Positions 1-8,202 of a DNA stretch of 34,238 bases are shown in pieces. The notes under the pieces are model-generated. The model ran no database searches. It worked only from the letters and a program-made list of their open reading frames with translations, and was not told the DNA's origin. Numbering within the stretch: position 1 is the first letter of the stretch; the number at the start of each line of letters is the position of its first letter. Where the stretch lies: assembly GCA_018882965.1 (NCBI GenBank), contig VEQY01000036.1, forward strand, positions 1-34,238. Reading direction: 5' to 3'. This DNA is from Mycobacterium sp. (GTDB lineage Bacteria > Actinomycetota > Actinomycetes > Mycobacteriales > Mycobacteriaceae). The position numbers were made by a program, and so were the translations under genes.

Positions 1-491
1 GTGCGGCCCTTGGTGCCGTACCCGACGACGACGGTGTGGTTGCGCACGCTTTTCCTCCAACGCTGAATCTTCAGTGCCTGCCGCGACGCTGTGGTCAGGG
101 TTTCCACGGTGGTGCCGACGAGAACGATCAGGAAGAGCACCCGCAGCGGTGTGATGAGAAGGACGTTCATCAGCCGGGCGTGTTCGGTGACCGGGGTGAT
201 GTCGCCGTAGCCGGTCGTGGACAGCGACACCGTGGCGTAGTAGATGCAGTCCAGCAGGCTCAGGGTGGTCGGCCCGCTGTCGACGTCGCGGTAGCCGTCG
301 CGTTCGAGGTAGACCACCAGCACCGCGGCGCTGAGCACCAGGAGCGCGTAGAGCAGGCGGCGGGCGATGCGCCGGCCCGGGCTGACGAACGGCTGCGGGA
401 TACGCAGGTAGTCGACCAGCACCGAGTCCGGCTTGGTGGCGAGGTCGTTGCTGATGGCCAGCAGCCGGTTTCGCAACCTACCCCCGGCCAC
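1..491 (-). CDS. Two-TM potassium channel with RCK domain (C-terminal part lost at window edge)
   Basis: Potassium-selective channel of the inner membrane, similar to M. tuberculosis Rv3200c. Translating the minus strand from the GTG at 491 gives 163 open codons running off the window. A first membrane helix spans about residues 45-61. A pore helix and the filter TTGYGD follow at residues 92-97, then a second helix at about 108-125. A nucleotide-binding (RCK/TrkA-N) fold begins with the sequence NHTVVVGYGTKGR just before the edge. GTG 491 is the only good start after an in-frame TGA a few codons upstream. The gene diverges from the DoxX-like gene with 46 bases between them. K+ selectivity is known for this filter; the gating ligand cannot be read from what is present. 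Confidence 0.9.
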   Translation of the reverse strand, partial: MAGGRLRNRLLAISNDLATKPDSVLVDYLRIPQPFVSPGRRIARRLLYALLVLSAAVLVVYLERDGYRDVDSGPTTLSLLDCIYYATVSLSTTGYGDITPVTEHARLMNVLLITPLRVLFLIVLVGTTVETLTTASRQALKIQRWRKSVRNHTVVVGYGTKGR

Positions 492-537
492 GGCGGCCCG
501 TCACCGTCGAGTCCTGCACACGGAGCATTATGTACCC

Positions 538-948
538 ATGGCCCTGACCCCCGACGATCCCGTCAGCCAGAAACCCGCCTACCGGATGGCCGCCATGCTG
601 ATCGGCATCGGTGTCGTGCACTTCGTGGCCCCCAAACCGTTTGACACCATCGTGCCAGCCGAGCTGCCGGGCAGCGCGCGGTTCTACACCTACGCCTCCG
701 GTGTGGCCGAGGTGGGAGTGGGCGCGCTGCTGCTGGCGCCGCGGACCCGGCGGTTCGGCGCGACGGCCGCGGTGGCGCTGTTCCTGGCGGTGTGGCCGGC
801 GAACTGGAACATGCTGCGGCTGTGGCGGGACAAGCCGCTGCCGATGCGGATCGGGGCGATGGCGCGGCTGCCGTTGCAGATCCCGATGATCACCACCGCG
901 CTGAAGGTCAGACGAGCAGCCCCGCCAGCTCGCGCGGGCCGGGCATAG
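538..948 (+). CDS. DoxX-like small membrane protein
   Basis: A 136-residue protein with hydrophobic stretches at about residues 19-34, 50-67, 73-88 and 108-120, consistent with the four-helix DoxX/MauE-like fold. The role is unknown; relatives in other bacteria act in thiol or redox membrane complexes. The ATG at 538 is preferred over an upstream start at 433, because the upstream residues are a shadow of the divergent channel gene and a -10-like CATTAT (526-531) sits 6 bases before the ATG, suggesting a leaderless mRNA. Its last 41 bases overlap the 3' end of the convergent adnB gene. Confidence 0.75.
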   Translation: MALTPDDPVSQKPAYRMAAMLIGIGVVHFVAPKPFDTIVPAELPGSARFYTYASGVAEVGVGALLLAPRTRRFGATAAVALFLAVWPANWNMLRLWRDKPLPMRIGAMARLPLQIPMITTALKVRRAAPPARAGRA

Positions 949-3900
949 CCTCCGGGGTGACCGTCCGCCCCGAGCGGACGTAGTGGAACGCCGCGTTGAC
1001 CTGATCCTCGGGGATACCGGCCAGCGCGGCCCACGCCAGCCGATACACGGCCAGCTGCACGGCGGCGTGCCGACGCGACTCGTCGTCGGCCGGTGGCTCC
1101 CCGGTCTTCCAGTCCACGACGGTGACCCCGCCGCCGGGGTCGGCGAAGACCGCGTCGATGCGTCCGCGCACGACGGTGCCGGCGACGGCCATCTCGAAGG
1201 GCACCTCGACGGCGACCGGGGTGCGGGCGGCCCACGGCGAGGCGGTGAAGGCGGCCTGCAGTGCCGCGAGTTGGCCGGCGTCGACGGCGGGCGATTCTCC
1301 CGCGCCGGGCAGGTCCTCGAGGTCGAACAACCGGTCCGCGCCGTAGAAGCGCTGCACCCACTCGTGGAAGGCGCTGCCCAGCAGCGCGTGCGGGTCCGGA
1401 CGTGACGGCAGCCGGCGGGTGAGCCGGGCGACGGCAGAGGGGTCGCGGCCGAGTTCGACCAGTGCGCTCACCGACAGCTGGCCGGGCAGCGGCGGCGGGG
1501 CCGGCGCCGCGGCGCGGGCCCGTTCGGCGAGCAGCGCGTCGACGTCCGGATCGGCGGTCGCGGGCAGGGCGCCGGCCATGGCGGCCCGCACCAGCCCGGC
1601 GCCGCGCGCCACGGCGACCCGACGGTCGCCCAGCGGGTCGACCGGCCACAGTGCCGCACCGGTCTGCTCCTGCAGCGGATTGGTATCGCCGTCGGCGGGG
1701 GCGGGCGCCCAGTGTTCGATTCCCGTGCGCCCGACCTCGCCGCAGCCGGTGGCCTCGATGACGCCCTTGATCTCGGTGAGGAACTCCGAGGGCCCGCGCG
1801 GGGTGGCGTCGCCGGCGGCCCAGTGGTGACCGGAGATGAGCAGGGTGTCCTCGGTGCGGGTGAGCGCGACGTAGAGCAGGCGGCGCTCCTCGTCGACGGC
1901 GCGGCGGCGCAACTGGTCGCGGTGGGCGTCGATGACGTCCTCGAGTGCCTTGCGGTCGGTGACCTCGGAGGTGTCGAGCACCGGAACGCCGTGCGCGCCG
2001 AGGTGCGCTCCGGGTTGTGAGCGGTCCCCACGCAGCAGCGGCGGCAACTGGGAGGGATCGTTAAGCCAGGTGCGCCACTTGGTGGTGGACGGGAAGATCC
2101 GCTCGCTCAGGTGCGGCACCGCGACGATCTGCCACTCCAGGCCCTTGGCGGCGTGCACGGTGAGGATCTGCACCCGGCCCGCGGCCACCCCCGTCTCGGC
2201 GGGCGAGAGTCCGTTCTCCCGCTCGGCAGCGGCGTCGAGGTAGGCCAGCAGGCCGGTAACGTCGGCGCCGTTGCGGTCGGCGTAGCGGGCCACCACGTCC
2301 TCGAAGCGGTCCAGGTTCTCGGTGCCGCCGCCGGCGGCGATCACCTCGGCGTCCAGGCCGAGCACCCGGCGGACATCGGCCACCAGATCCGGAACCGGCC
2401 GGCTCAGCGAGGCGCGCAGCCGGGTCAGCTCGGCCGCGCACGCGGTGATCCGCCGGTAACCCTCGGCCGAATAGCCCTGGGCCGAATAGTCCGCGGCGGC
2501 ACCGGGATCGGCGAGTGCGTCGGCCAGGACCGGTGCGTGCGCGGCGGAGTCCGGGTCGGCGGCCGCGGCGATGATCTCCTCGACCGTCTCGGCGCGGCGC
2601 TGCCCGGCGAGCACCACCGCGCGGCGCCACAGCGCCGCCAGATCCGCCGCGCCCAGGCGCCAGCGCGGCCCGGTGAGCACCGCCATCGCGGCAGCGCCGG
2701 CGGTCGGATCGGCGACCAGCCGCAGCGTCGACACCAGGTGCGCCACTTCGCTGATCGAGAGCAGTCCGGCGACACCGACCACCTCGACCGGGATGCCGCG
2801 GGCGGTGAGCGCCTCGGCGATCGGGCCGGCGTCGGCGTTGCGGCGCACCAGCACGGCGGCGGTCGCATCAGGGGTCCAGCGCGCGGCGATGCGTTCGGCG
2901 AGCCATTCGCGTTCGGCGGCGGCGTCGTCGTGCAGCGCGCAAACCACGGTGCCGGCCTCGGCGCCGTCGCGCGCCCGCAGCGGGTGCACCTCCACCGAAC
3001 GCGCGCGCGCCTCGGCGGAGACGGCGTTGGCCAGTTCGAGCACGCGCGGCGGGTTGCGCCAGCTGGTGCTCAGCTCGCGGGTGGGCGCCGGCGAGCCGTC
3101 GGCGCAGGCGAAGTCGGTGGTGAACCGCGGCAGGTTGGTGGCCGAGGCGCCGCGCCAGCCGTAGATGGACTGGATCGGATCGCCGACCGCGGTGAGTGCG
3201 GGGGCGTCGTCGTGCCCGCCGCCGAAGAGCGCGGAGAGCATGACGCGCTGGGCGTGGCCGGTGTCCTGGTACTCGTCGAGCAGCACCACCCGGTAGCGGG
3301 CGCGCAGGGTCTGGCCGACCTGCGGGCAGCTTTCGGCCAGCCGCGCGGCCGCCGACATCTGCGCACCGAAGTCCATCACCCGCTCGGCGCGCATCCGGGC
3401 GTGCAGAGCGTCGATCAGCGGGATGAGGGCGGCGCGCTGGGTCTGGGTCTCCAGCATGTCGAGCAGCTTGCGGTTGGGGGTGGCGCGCTGGCGCGGACCC
3501 GGCGGCAGGGTGCGCACCAGGCGTTCGAGTTCGTGGTGGGTGTCGCGCAGCTGCGAGGTGTCGACGAGGTGCTCGGCGAGCTCGTCGGACAGCGACAGCA
3601 CCAGGGACGTCACCGCGGCGGGATTGGACGCGGTGGCGAACGGGCCGGGGTGACGGGCAACGACGTCGTAGGCGAGCTGCCAGCGTTCGGTGTCGGAGAG
3701 CAGCCGGGCGTCGGGTTCTATCGCCCGCAGCGGGCCGAACTCGCGCAGCAGGGTGCCGGCGAATGCGTGGTAGGTGCTGACGGTGGCGGGCCCGTCGAAC
3801 TGCACGCCGCCGTATTGAGCATTGAGGTGTCCGGACAGCCGCGCGAGGCGGGATCGCACCCGGCGCAGCAGCTGGCCGGCCGCCTTGCGGGTGAAGGTCA

Positions 3901-4099
3901 GCCCGAGGACCTGACTCGGGTCGGCGTAGCCGTTGGCGACCAGCCACACCACCCGGGCGGCCATGGTCTCGGTCTTGCCCGCACCGGCGCCGGCGATGAC
4001 GACCAGCGGCGCGGGCGGCGCGGCGATGACGGCGGCCTGCTCGGCGGTGGGCTCCGGAAGGCCAAGGGCCACAGCGAGTTCGGCGGGGCTGTAGGTCAT
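908..4099 (-). CDS. adnB: AdnB subunit of the AdnAB helicase-nuclease
   Basis: Motor subunit of the mycobacterial AdnAB complex, which unwinds and resects DNA double-strand ends ahead of RecA. The 1063-residue product has a UvrD/Rep-type SF1 helicase core: Walker A GAGAGKTE at residues 37-44, Walker B DEYQDT at 275-280 and motif III GDPIQSIYGWRG from 307. A RecB-family nuclease domain ends the protein, with GRID from 979, VDWKTG around the likely catalytic Asp996 and Lys998, and QLAVYRLAW near 1015. Start ATG 4099 overlaps the adnA stop as ATGA and begins directly before the helicase Q-like region; the frame stays open upstream only as a shadow. The length is close to the family's roughly 1,100 residues. 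Confidence 0.95.
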   Translation of the reverse strand: MTYSPAELAVALGLPEPTAEQAAVIAAPPAPLVVIAGAGAGKTETMAARVVWLVANGYADPSQVLGLTFTRKAAGQLLRRVRSRLARLSGHLNAQYGGVQFDGPATVSTYHAFAGTLLREFGPLRAIEPDARLLSDTERWQLAYDVVARHPGPFATASNPAAVTSLVLSLSDELAEHLVDTSQLRDTHHELERLVRTLPPGPRQRATPNRKLLDMLETQTQRAALIPLIDALHARMRAERVMDFGAQMSAAARLAESCPQVGQTLRARYRVVLLDEYQDTGHAQRVMLSALFGGGHDDAPALTAVGDPIQSIYGWRGASATNLPRFTTDFACADGSPAPTRELSTSWRNPPRVLELANAVSAEARARSVEVHPLRARDGAEAGTVVCALHDDAAAEREWLAERIAARWTPDATAAVLVRRNADAGPIAEALTARGIPVEVVGVAGLLSISEVAHLVSTLRLVADPTAGAAAMAVLTGPRWRLGAADLAALWRRAVVLAGQRRAETVEEIIAAAADPDSAAHAPVLADALADPGAAADYSAQGYSAEGYRRITACAAELTRLRASLSRPVPDLVADVRRVLGLDAEVIAAGGGTENLDRFEDVVARYADRNGADVTGLLAYLDAAAERENGLSPAETGVAAGRVQILTVHAAKGLEWQIVAVPHLSERIFPSTTKWRTWLNDPSQLPPLLRGDRSQPGAHLGAHGVPVLDTSEVTDRKALEDVIDAHRDQLRRRAVDEERRLLYVALTRTEDTLLISGHHWAAGDATPRGPSEFLTEIKGVIEATGCGEVGRTGIEHWAPAPADGDTNPLQEQTGAALWPVDPLGDRRVAVARGAGLVRAAMAGALPATADPDVDALLAERARAAAPAPPPLPGQLSVSALVELGRDPSAVARLTRRLPSRPDPHALLGSAFHEWVQRFYGADRLFDLEDLPGAGESPAVDAGQLAALQAAFTASPWAARTPVAVEVPFEMAVAGTVVRGRIDAVFADPGGGVTVVDWKTGEPPADDESRRHAAVQLAVYRLAWAALAGIPEDQVNAAFHYVRSGRTVTPEAMPGPRELAGLLV

Positions 4100-7095
4100 G
4101 GCAATTCCCCTGTGGCGTGCGCCGGGCAGGCCGGTCGGATCGGGCAGTGTTTGCAGCCGGGGTTGACGCGGGCGGGAAACGCCGGGCCGGCGGTGGCCGC
4201 GGCCGCCGCGCGCACCGCATCGCGCCACTGCTGCGCGTCGTCGGCGCCCAGCGCGCTCTGCTCGCGTTCGGTGGCGTCGCCGCCCGCGGTGGGCTTGCCG
4301 AGGTAGACGAGCCTGCCCCCGCCGGGTGCTGTGTCGTGGCCCGTACCGTCGACGAGTCCGGCGCTCACCGCCAGCTGGTAGAGCCCCAGCTGTGCGTGGT
4401 TCTGCGCGTCGTCCTTGGTGACCGGGGTCTTGCCGGTCTTGACGTCGACGACCACCAGCCGACCCTGCGCGTCGCGCTCCAGACGGTCGATGCGTCCGCG
4501 CACCGCGACACCGTCGGCGACCTCGCCGGTGAGGTCGATCTCGGTGCCGACCTCGGTGAGCTCGTCGCGCGTGGCGGTGCGCCAGGCGACGAAGGCCGAC
4601 AGCATGGCGCGGTGGCGGTCGAGTTCGTTGGCGGCGAACCACGGCGAGTCGAACGGCAGGTCCGCCCAGACCCGTTCGAGCTGTGCGACCATCGCGGCCT
4701 CCGACGCGCCGGGCTGGGCGATCAGGGCGTGCACCAGCGAGCCGAGGGTGGAACTCAGCGCGCGGACGTCGCCGCCGCCGTGTCGTTCGGCCATCCAGCG
4801 CAGCGGGCAGTCGGTGAGGGTCTGCAGTGTGGAGGGGCTGAGTGTCACGGTGTGCTCACCGCTCCACAGCGGGTCGTCGGTGCTGATCTCGTCGAGGCCG
4901 TGCCACTGCGAGGGGTCGGCACCCGGGATTCCGGCTGCGGCCAGCCGGGCCAGTTGCGCTGCGGCGCTGCAGCGCTCGTCGTCGTCGACCGAACCGTCGG
5001 ATGCGCAGACCACCGCGCGCAGCCGGCCCACCACCGCGGCCGGTGAGAGCACCGGCGGTGCGGGCACCGGGGCGGCCGGCTGCGCGTCATCACTGACCCA
5101 CTGCTGCAGTTCGGTGACGAAGGACGACGGCAGTGCGGCGTCGTCGCCGTCCTCGTTGTCGACCGCGGTGATGATCAGCCGCCGCCGGGCGCGGCCCATG
5201 GCGGCGATGAGCAGTCGGCGCTCCTCGGCGAGCGCCGGCGCGCGGGCCGACACCTTCTCGCCGAGCTCGCCGAGCCCGTCGAGCACGTCGAGCAGCTGCT
5301 GGGTGCCCAGCACCCCGCCGCGCGGAGTGGTGTTGGGCCACAACCCCTCCTGCACGCCGGCAATGATCACGGTGTCCCAGTCGCGGCCGAGTGCGCCGTG
5401 CGGGCTGAGCACCGCGACGCATCCGCGGGCCCGGGGGCCGTGGGTGACCGGCGGCAGTTGCAGGGCCGCGACGTGGTCGAGCAGGCCGGGCACCGAGGCG
5501 CCGGTGGTGCGGGCGACGTAGTCCTCGGCAACGTCGAACAGGGCGGTGACGGCGGCCAGGCTGCGCTCGGCCCACTGGCCCTCGACGCCGCCGCGGTCGG
5601 CGGCGGTGATCCAGCGCCGCTGCAGGCCGCTGCGCTCCCACGCCTGCCACAGCGTGTAGCGCGGGTCGGGATTGTCGCGGTGGGCGCGCCCGGCGGCGGC
5701 GAGCACCGCGCGCAGCCTTCTCACCGGAGCGGCCAGCGCCGGGGGCAGCTGGGGGACGCGGCCGGTGAGCATGTCGGTGAGCCCGATCCCGTTGCGGCGC
5801 AGAATCCTTCGCAGCTGGCGCAGCGATACCGGGTCGAGCCGGCCGACGGGTCCGGTGAGCAGCGCTTCGGCCTGCTCGGCGTCGAGGCCGTCGACGACTG
5901 CCTCCAGCACGGTGAGCAGGGCGCGGACGGCGGGCTGATCGGTGATCGGGCCGGCCAGCGGCGACAGGTCGACGGGCACGCCGGCGGCGGCCAGGGTGCG
6001 CGGCAGCGCGGCGGCCGCCTCGACCGAGCGGACGATGACGGCGAGTTGCGACCACGGCACGCCGTCGACGAGGTGCGCTCGGCGCAGGGTGTCGGCGATC
6101 AGTGAGCATTCGGCGTGCGCGGAGGCGGCGACCGTGACGGTCACGTCGCCGCCCACCTCACCGGAGCCCTCGAGTGGGAAGCGACCGAACCCGCCGATGG
6201 CGCGGGCGATCGCCGGTGCGCAGCGGTGTGAATGCTCCAGCGTCACATCCGGGTCGGCGAGCAGCAGGCGCGCGTCCGCGCCGCGGAACCCGAACACCGC
6301 CTGATGCGGGTCGCCGGCGATCACGGCGGTGTCGGCTGCGCCGGCCAGCACCCGCACCAGCCGGGCGGCCTGCGGGTCGAAGTGCTGGGCGTCGTCGACC
6401 AGCAGCATGCGCACCCGTGCGCGTTCGGCGGCCAGGAGATCCTCGTCGGTGGCGAAGGCCTCCAGGGCGGCGCCGACCAGATCGGCCGCGCTCAGCGCCG
6501 GGACGGTGGCCTGCGGGGCGGCGGTGCCCACCGCGGCGCGCAACAGCATCACCTGTTCGTACTGCTGGGCGAACCGGCCCGCGGCCACCCACTCCGGGCG
6601 GCCGCGTGCCCGGCCGAGCCGCGTGAGCGCGGGCCCGTCGACGCCGCGCTGCGCGCACTGGGACACCAGGTCGCGCAACTGGGTGGCGAACGCGACGGTG
6701 GTCAGCGCGGGGCGCAGTTCGCGCGGCCAGCCGCGGGCGCCGTCCTCCAGGTCACCGGCGAGCAGTTCGCGGACGATGGCGTCCTGCTCCGCGCCGGTGA
6801 CGAGTCGGGGCGGCGGATCCCCGGCGCGGTCGGCGGCCTTGCGGAGCACCCCGAAGGCGTAGGAGTGCACCGAGCGCACCAGCGGCTCGCGCACCACCGC
6901 ACGGCAGGGCTCCGCCGAGCGGGCCGCCAGCAGCCGGCGGGTCAGCTCCCCGCGGACCTCGGCGCTCACCCGGCCGGGCGTGAGCAGCAGCACTGACTCC
7001 GGGTCGCCCCCGCCGTTGATATAGCCGACCGCCGCGTCGATCAGCCGGGTGGTCTTGCCGGTGCCCGGCCCCCCGACGACGCGAACGATGGCCAT
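4096..7095 (-). CDS. adnA: AdnA subunit of the AdnAB helicase-nuclease (Fe-S nuclease domain)
   Basis: Partner of AdnB in the end-resection motor. It is 999 residues long with an N-terminal SF1 fold: Walker A GGPGTGKTT at 8-16, but a degenerate Walker B VDDAQ at 233-237 instead of DEYQD, as expected for the weaker motor subunit. The C-terminal RecB-like nuclease has GRIDRL near 867 and VDVKTGK around Asp884 and Lys886. Cysteines 763, 981, 984 and 990, the last three in CKHCPIRPAC, form the C...CxxCx5C pattern that ligates a 4Fe-4S cluster in AddB-type nucleases. The gene is transcribed before adnB and is translationally coupled to it by a 4-base overlap. Start ATG 7095 places Walker A at the very N-terminus, which is normal for the family. 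Confidence 0.95.
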   Translation of the reverse strand: MAIVRVVGGPGTGKTTRLIDAAVGYINGGGDPESVLLLTPGRVSAEVRGELTRRLLAARSAEPCRAVVREPLVRSVHSYAFGVLRKAADRAGDPPPRLVTGAEQDAIVRELLAGDLEDGARGWPRELRPALTTVAFATQLRDLVSQCAQRGVDGPALTRLGRARGRPEWVAAGRFAQQYEQVMLLRAAVGTAAPQATVPALSAADLVGAALEAFATDEDLLAAERARVRMLLVDDAQHFDPQAARLVRVLAGAADTAVIAGDPHQAVFGFRGADARLLLADPDVTLEHSHRCAPAIARAIGGFGRFPLEGSGEVGGDVTVTVAASAHAECSLIADTLRRAHLVDGVPWSQLAVIVRSVEAAAALPRTLAAAGVPVDLSPLAGPITDQPAVRALLTVLEAVVDGLDAEQAEALLTGPVGRLDPVSLRQLRRILRRNGIGLTDMLTGRVPQLPPALAAPVRRLRAVLAAAGRAHRDNPDPRYTLWQAWERSGLQRRWITAADRGGVEGQWAERSLAAVTALFDVAEDYVARTTGASVPGLLDHVAALQLPPVTHGPRARGCVAVLSPHGALGRDWDTVIIAGVQEGLWPNTTPRGGVLGTQQLLDVLDGLGELGEKVSARAPALAEERRLLIAAMGRARRRLIITAVDNEDGDDAALPSSFVTELQQWVSDDAQPAAPVPAPPVLSPAAVVGRLRAVVCASDGSVDDDERCSAAAQLARLAAAGIPGADPSQWHGLDEISTDDPLWSGEHTVTLSPSTLQTLTDCPLRWMAERHGGGDVRALSSTLGSLVHALIAQPGASEAAMVAQLERVWADLPFDSPWFAANELDRHRAMLSAFVAWRTATRDELTEVGTEIDLTGEVADGVAVRGRIDRLERDAQGRLVVVDVKTGKTPVTKDDAQNHAQLGLYQLAVSAGLVDGTGHDTAPGGGRLVYLGKPTAGGDATEREQSALGADDAQQWRDAVRAAAAATAGPAFPARVNPGCKHCPIRPACPAHATGELP

Positions 7096-7135
7096 GGAGC
7101 CATGAGACCAGCGGGGTCTGACACATCCGCCCGAT

Positions 7136-7164
7136 GTGATACCACAGTGATATCATGACGTCAT
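7136..7164 (+). promoter_or_regulatory. Promoter/operator of the RHH-Doc toxin-antitoxin operon
   Basis: This short AT-rich patch holds two direct GTGATA copies 11 bases apart (7136-7141, 7147-7152), an inverted pair TGATA/TATCA (7137-7141 and 7151-7155), and the palindrome ATGACGTCAT (7155-7164) that runs into the start codon. TATCAT (7151-7156) fits a -10 element and lies 6 bases before the ATG, so the transcript is probably leaderless. Half-sites one helical turn apart suit a ribbon-helix-helix repressor. Binding is inferred. Confidence 0.55.
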
Positions 7165-7363
7165 GGCCATGACCTTGAGGCTCTCCAAGGAGCAGAGCGA
7201 AAAACTGCGCGAGGCCGCCGAACGCGACGGAATCTCCATGCACGCTGCGGTGCTCAAGGCCGTCGACGACTACCTCGACCGTCGCACCGCACGCCGCGAC
7301 GAGATCCTGGGCCGCATTGTGAAGGACCACGACGGCCTGCTGGACCGCCTCGCTGACGCGTGA
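7163..7363 (+). CDS. Ribbon-helix-helix antitoxin
   Basis: Antitoxin of a type II pair, 66 residues. The N-terminal sequence MTLRLSKEQSEKLREAAERD reads as the beta strand and first helix of a ribbon-helix-helix DNA-binding dimer, followed by a second helix (about 27-40) and a charged C-terminal helix (about 43-65) expected to wrap the toxin. The downstream Doc-like toxin gene starts inside its stop codon (GTGA), so the two are coupled. ATG 7163 or 7169 could be the start; 7163 is favoured by the -10 spacing. Autorepression through the repeats just upstream is inferred from the family. Confidence 0.85.
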   Translation: MAMTLRLSKEQSEKLREAAERDGISMHAAVLKAVDDYLDRRTARRDEILGRIVKDHDGLLDRLADA

Positions 7364-7737
7364 CCGAGTACCTCACACTCGACGACGTTCTCGCTGCCGC
7401 CGAGGCCCACCTGGGCCGCCCGGCGGAGATCGGCGACTACGGACTCCTGGAATCAGCGGTCGCCCGCCCGCAGGCATCCGCGTTCGGCGAGGACGCCTAC
7501 CCCACTCTTCACGAGAAGGCGGCGGCGCTGCTGCAGTCCCTGGCCGCCAACCACGCCCTGATCGACGGCAACAAGCGCACGGCGTTCGTGGCCACCGCGC
7601 TGTTCTACGAACTCAACGGCCACCGTGTGCGGGCGTCGGCGGAGGACGAGTTGTTCGACCTGATGATCGCCGTCGCCACGCGAGCCGTGGAGACAGTTGG
7701 GGATATCGCGCGGCGCCTCGCGGAACTGACCGACTGA
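7360..7737 (+). CDS. Doc-family toxin (Fic fold kinase-type)
   Basis: A 125-residue death-on-curing toxin, nearly the length of phage P1 Doc (126). The Fic-core motif HALIDGNKRTAF places His65, Asp69, Asn71, Lys72 and Arg73 at positions matching the Doc active site, and the Lys after Asn is typical of Doc rather than of AMPylating Fic enzymes. P1 Doc phosphorylates elongation factor Tu and stops translation; the same target is inferred here. The usual Phe two residues after the His is Leu67. The GTG start overlaps the antitoxin stop by 4 bases. The pair sits in the accessory block between adnA and the arsenic genes. Confidence 0.9.
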   Translation: MTEYLTLDDVLAAAEAHLGRPAEIGDYGLLESAVARPQASAFGEDAYPTLHEKAAALLQSLAANHALIDGNKRTAFVATALFYELNGHRVRASAEDELFDLMIAVATRAVETVGDIARRLAELTD

Positions 7738-7791
7738 GCCGATACCGCGGTCGCCGAAGCCTGTCCGGCGCCCGGGTGACACAGCGAGGGC

Positions 7792-8202
7792 TCAGCCGCC
7801 GGCGAGCTCCTCGATCAGGTCGCGGACCCGCCCGGCGATGTCGTCGCGAATGCGGCGGACCGTCTCCAGCGGCTGCCCGGCCGGGTCGTCGAGCTGCCAG
7901 TCCCGATAGGACACCCCCGGAAAGAACGGACAGGTGTCTCCGCAGCCCATCGTGATGACCACGTCGCTGGCTTCGACGGCGTCGGCGGTGAGTACCTTCG
8001 GGGTGGCCGCGGTGATGTCGATGCCGATCTCGCTCATCGCCGCCACCGCGGCGGGGTTGATCTGATCGGCGGGTTCGGTTCCGGCCGAACGCACCTCGAT
8101 GCGCTCCCCCGCCAGGTGCTGCAGCAACCCGGCGGCCATCTGGGACCGCCCGGCGTTGTGGACACACACGAACAGCACGCTGGGGGTCGATGCGGCCCTC
8201 AC
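7792..8202 (-). CDS. arsC: Arsenate reductase, low-molecular-weight phosphatase fold
   Basis: Cytoplasmic reduction of arsenate to arsenite for export. The 136-residue protein has the P-loop CVHNAGR (Cys13-X5-Arg19), a later cysteine pair CGDTC (Cys87, Cys91), and the DDPAG loop near 105-109 that carries the general acid. The three cysteines resemble the thioredoxin-linked reaction scheme of S. aureus ArsC, although the C-x3-C spacing is shorter than the 82/89 spacing there; mycothiol coupling remains possible. The GTG start at 8202 overlaps the acr3 stop as GTGA. It is the last gene of the arsI-acr3-arsC unit. In M. tuberculosis I recall a fused Acr3-ArsC; here they are separate, coupled proteins. 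Confidence 0.93.
   Translation of the reverse strand: MRAASTPSVLFVCVHNAGRSQMAAGLLQHLAGERIEVRSAGTEPADQINPAAVAAMSEIGIDITAATPKVLTADAVEASDVVITMGCGDTCPFFPGVSYRDWQLDDPAGQPLETVRRIRDDIAGRVRDLIEELAGG

Noticed and set aside
2111..4306. A 731-codon plus-strand frame opposite adnB
   Set aside because: No recognisable motif and full overlap with the conserved AdnB coding sequence.
4100..4642. N-terminal extension of adnB by 181 codons
   Set aside because: It lies inside adnA in another frame and is Arg-rich; ATG 4099 gives the ATGA junction and the family N-terminus.
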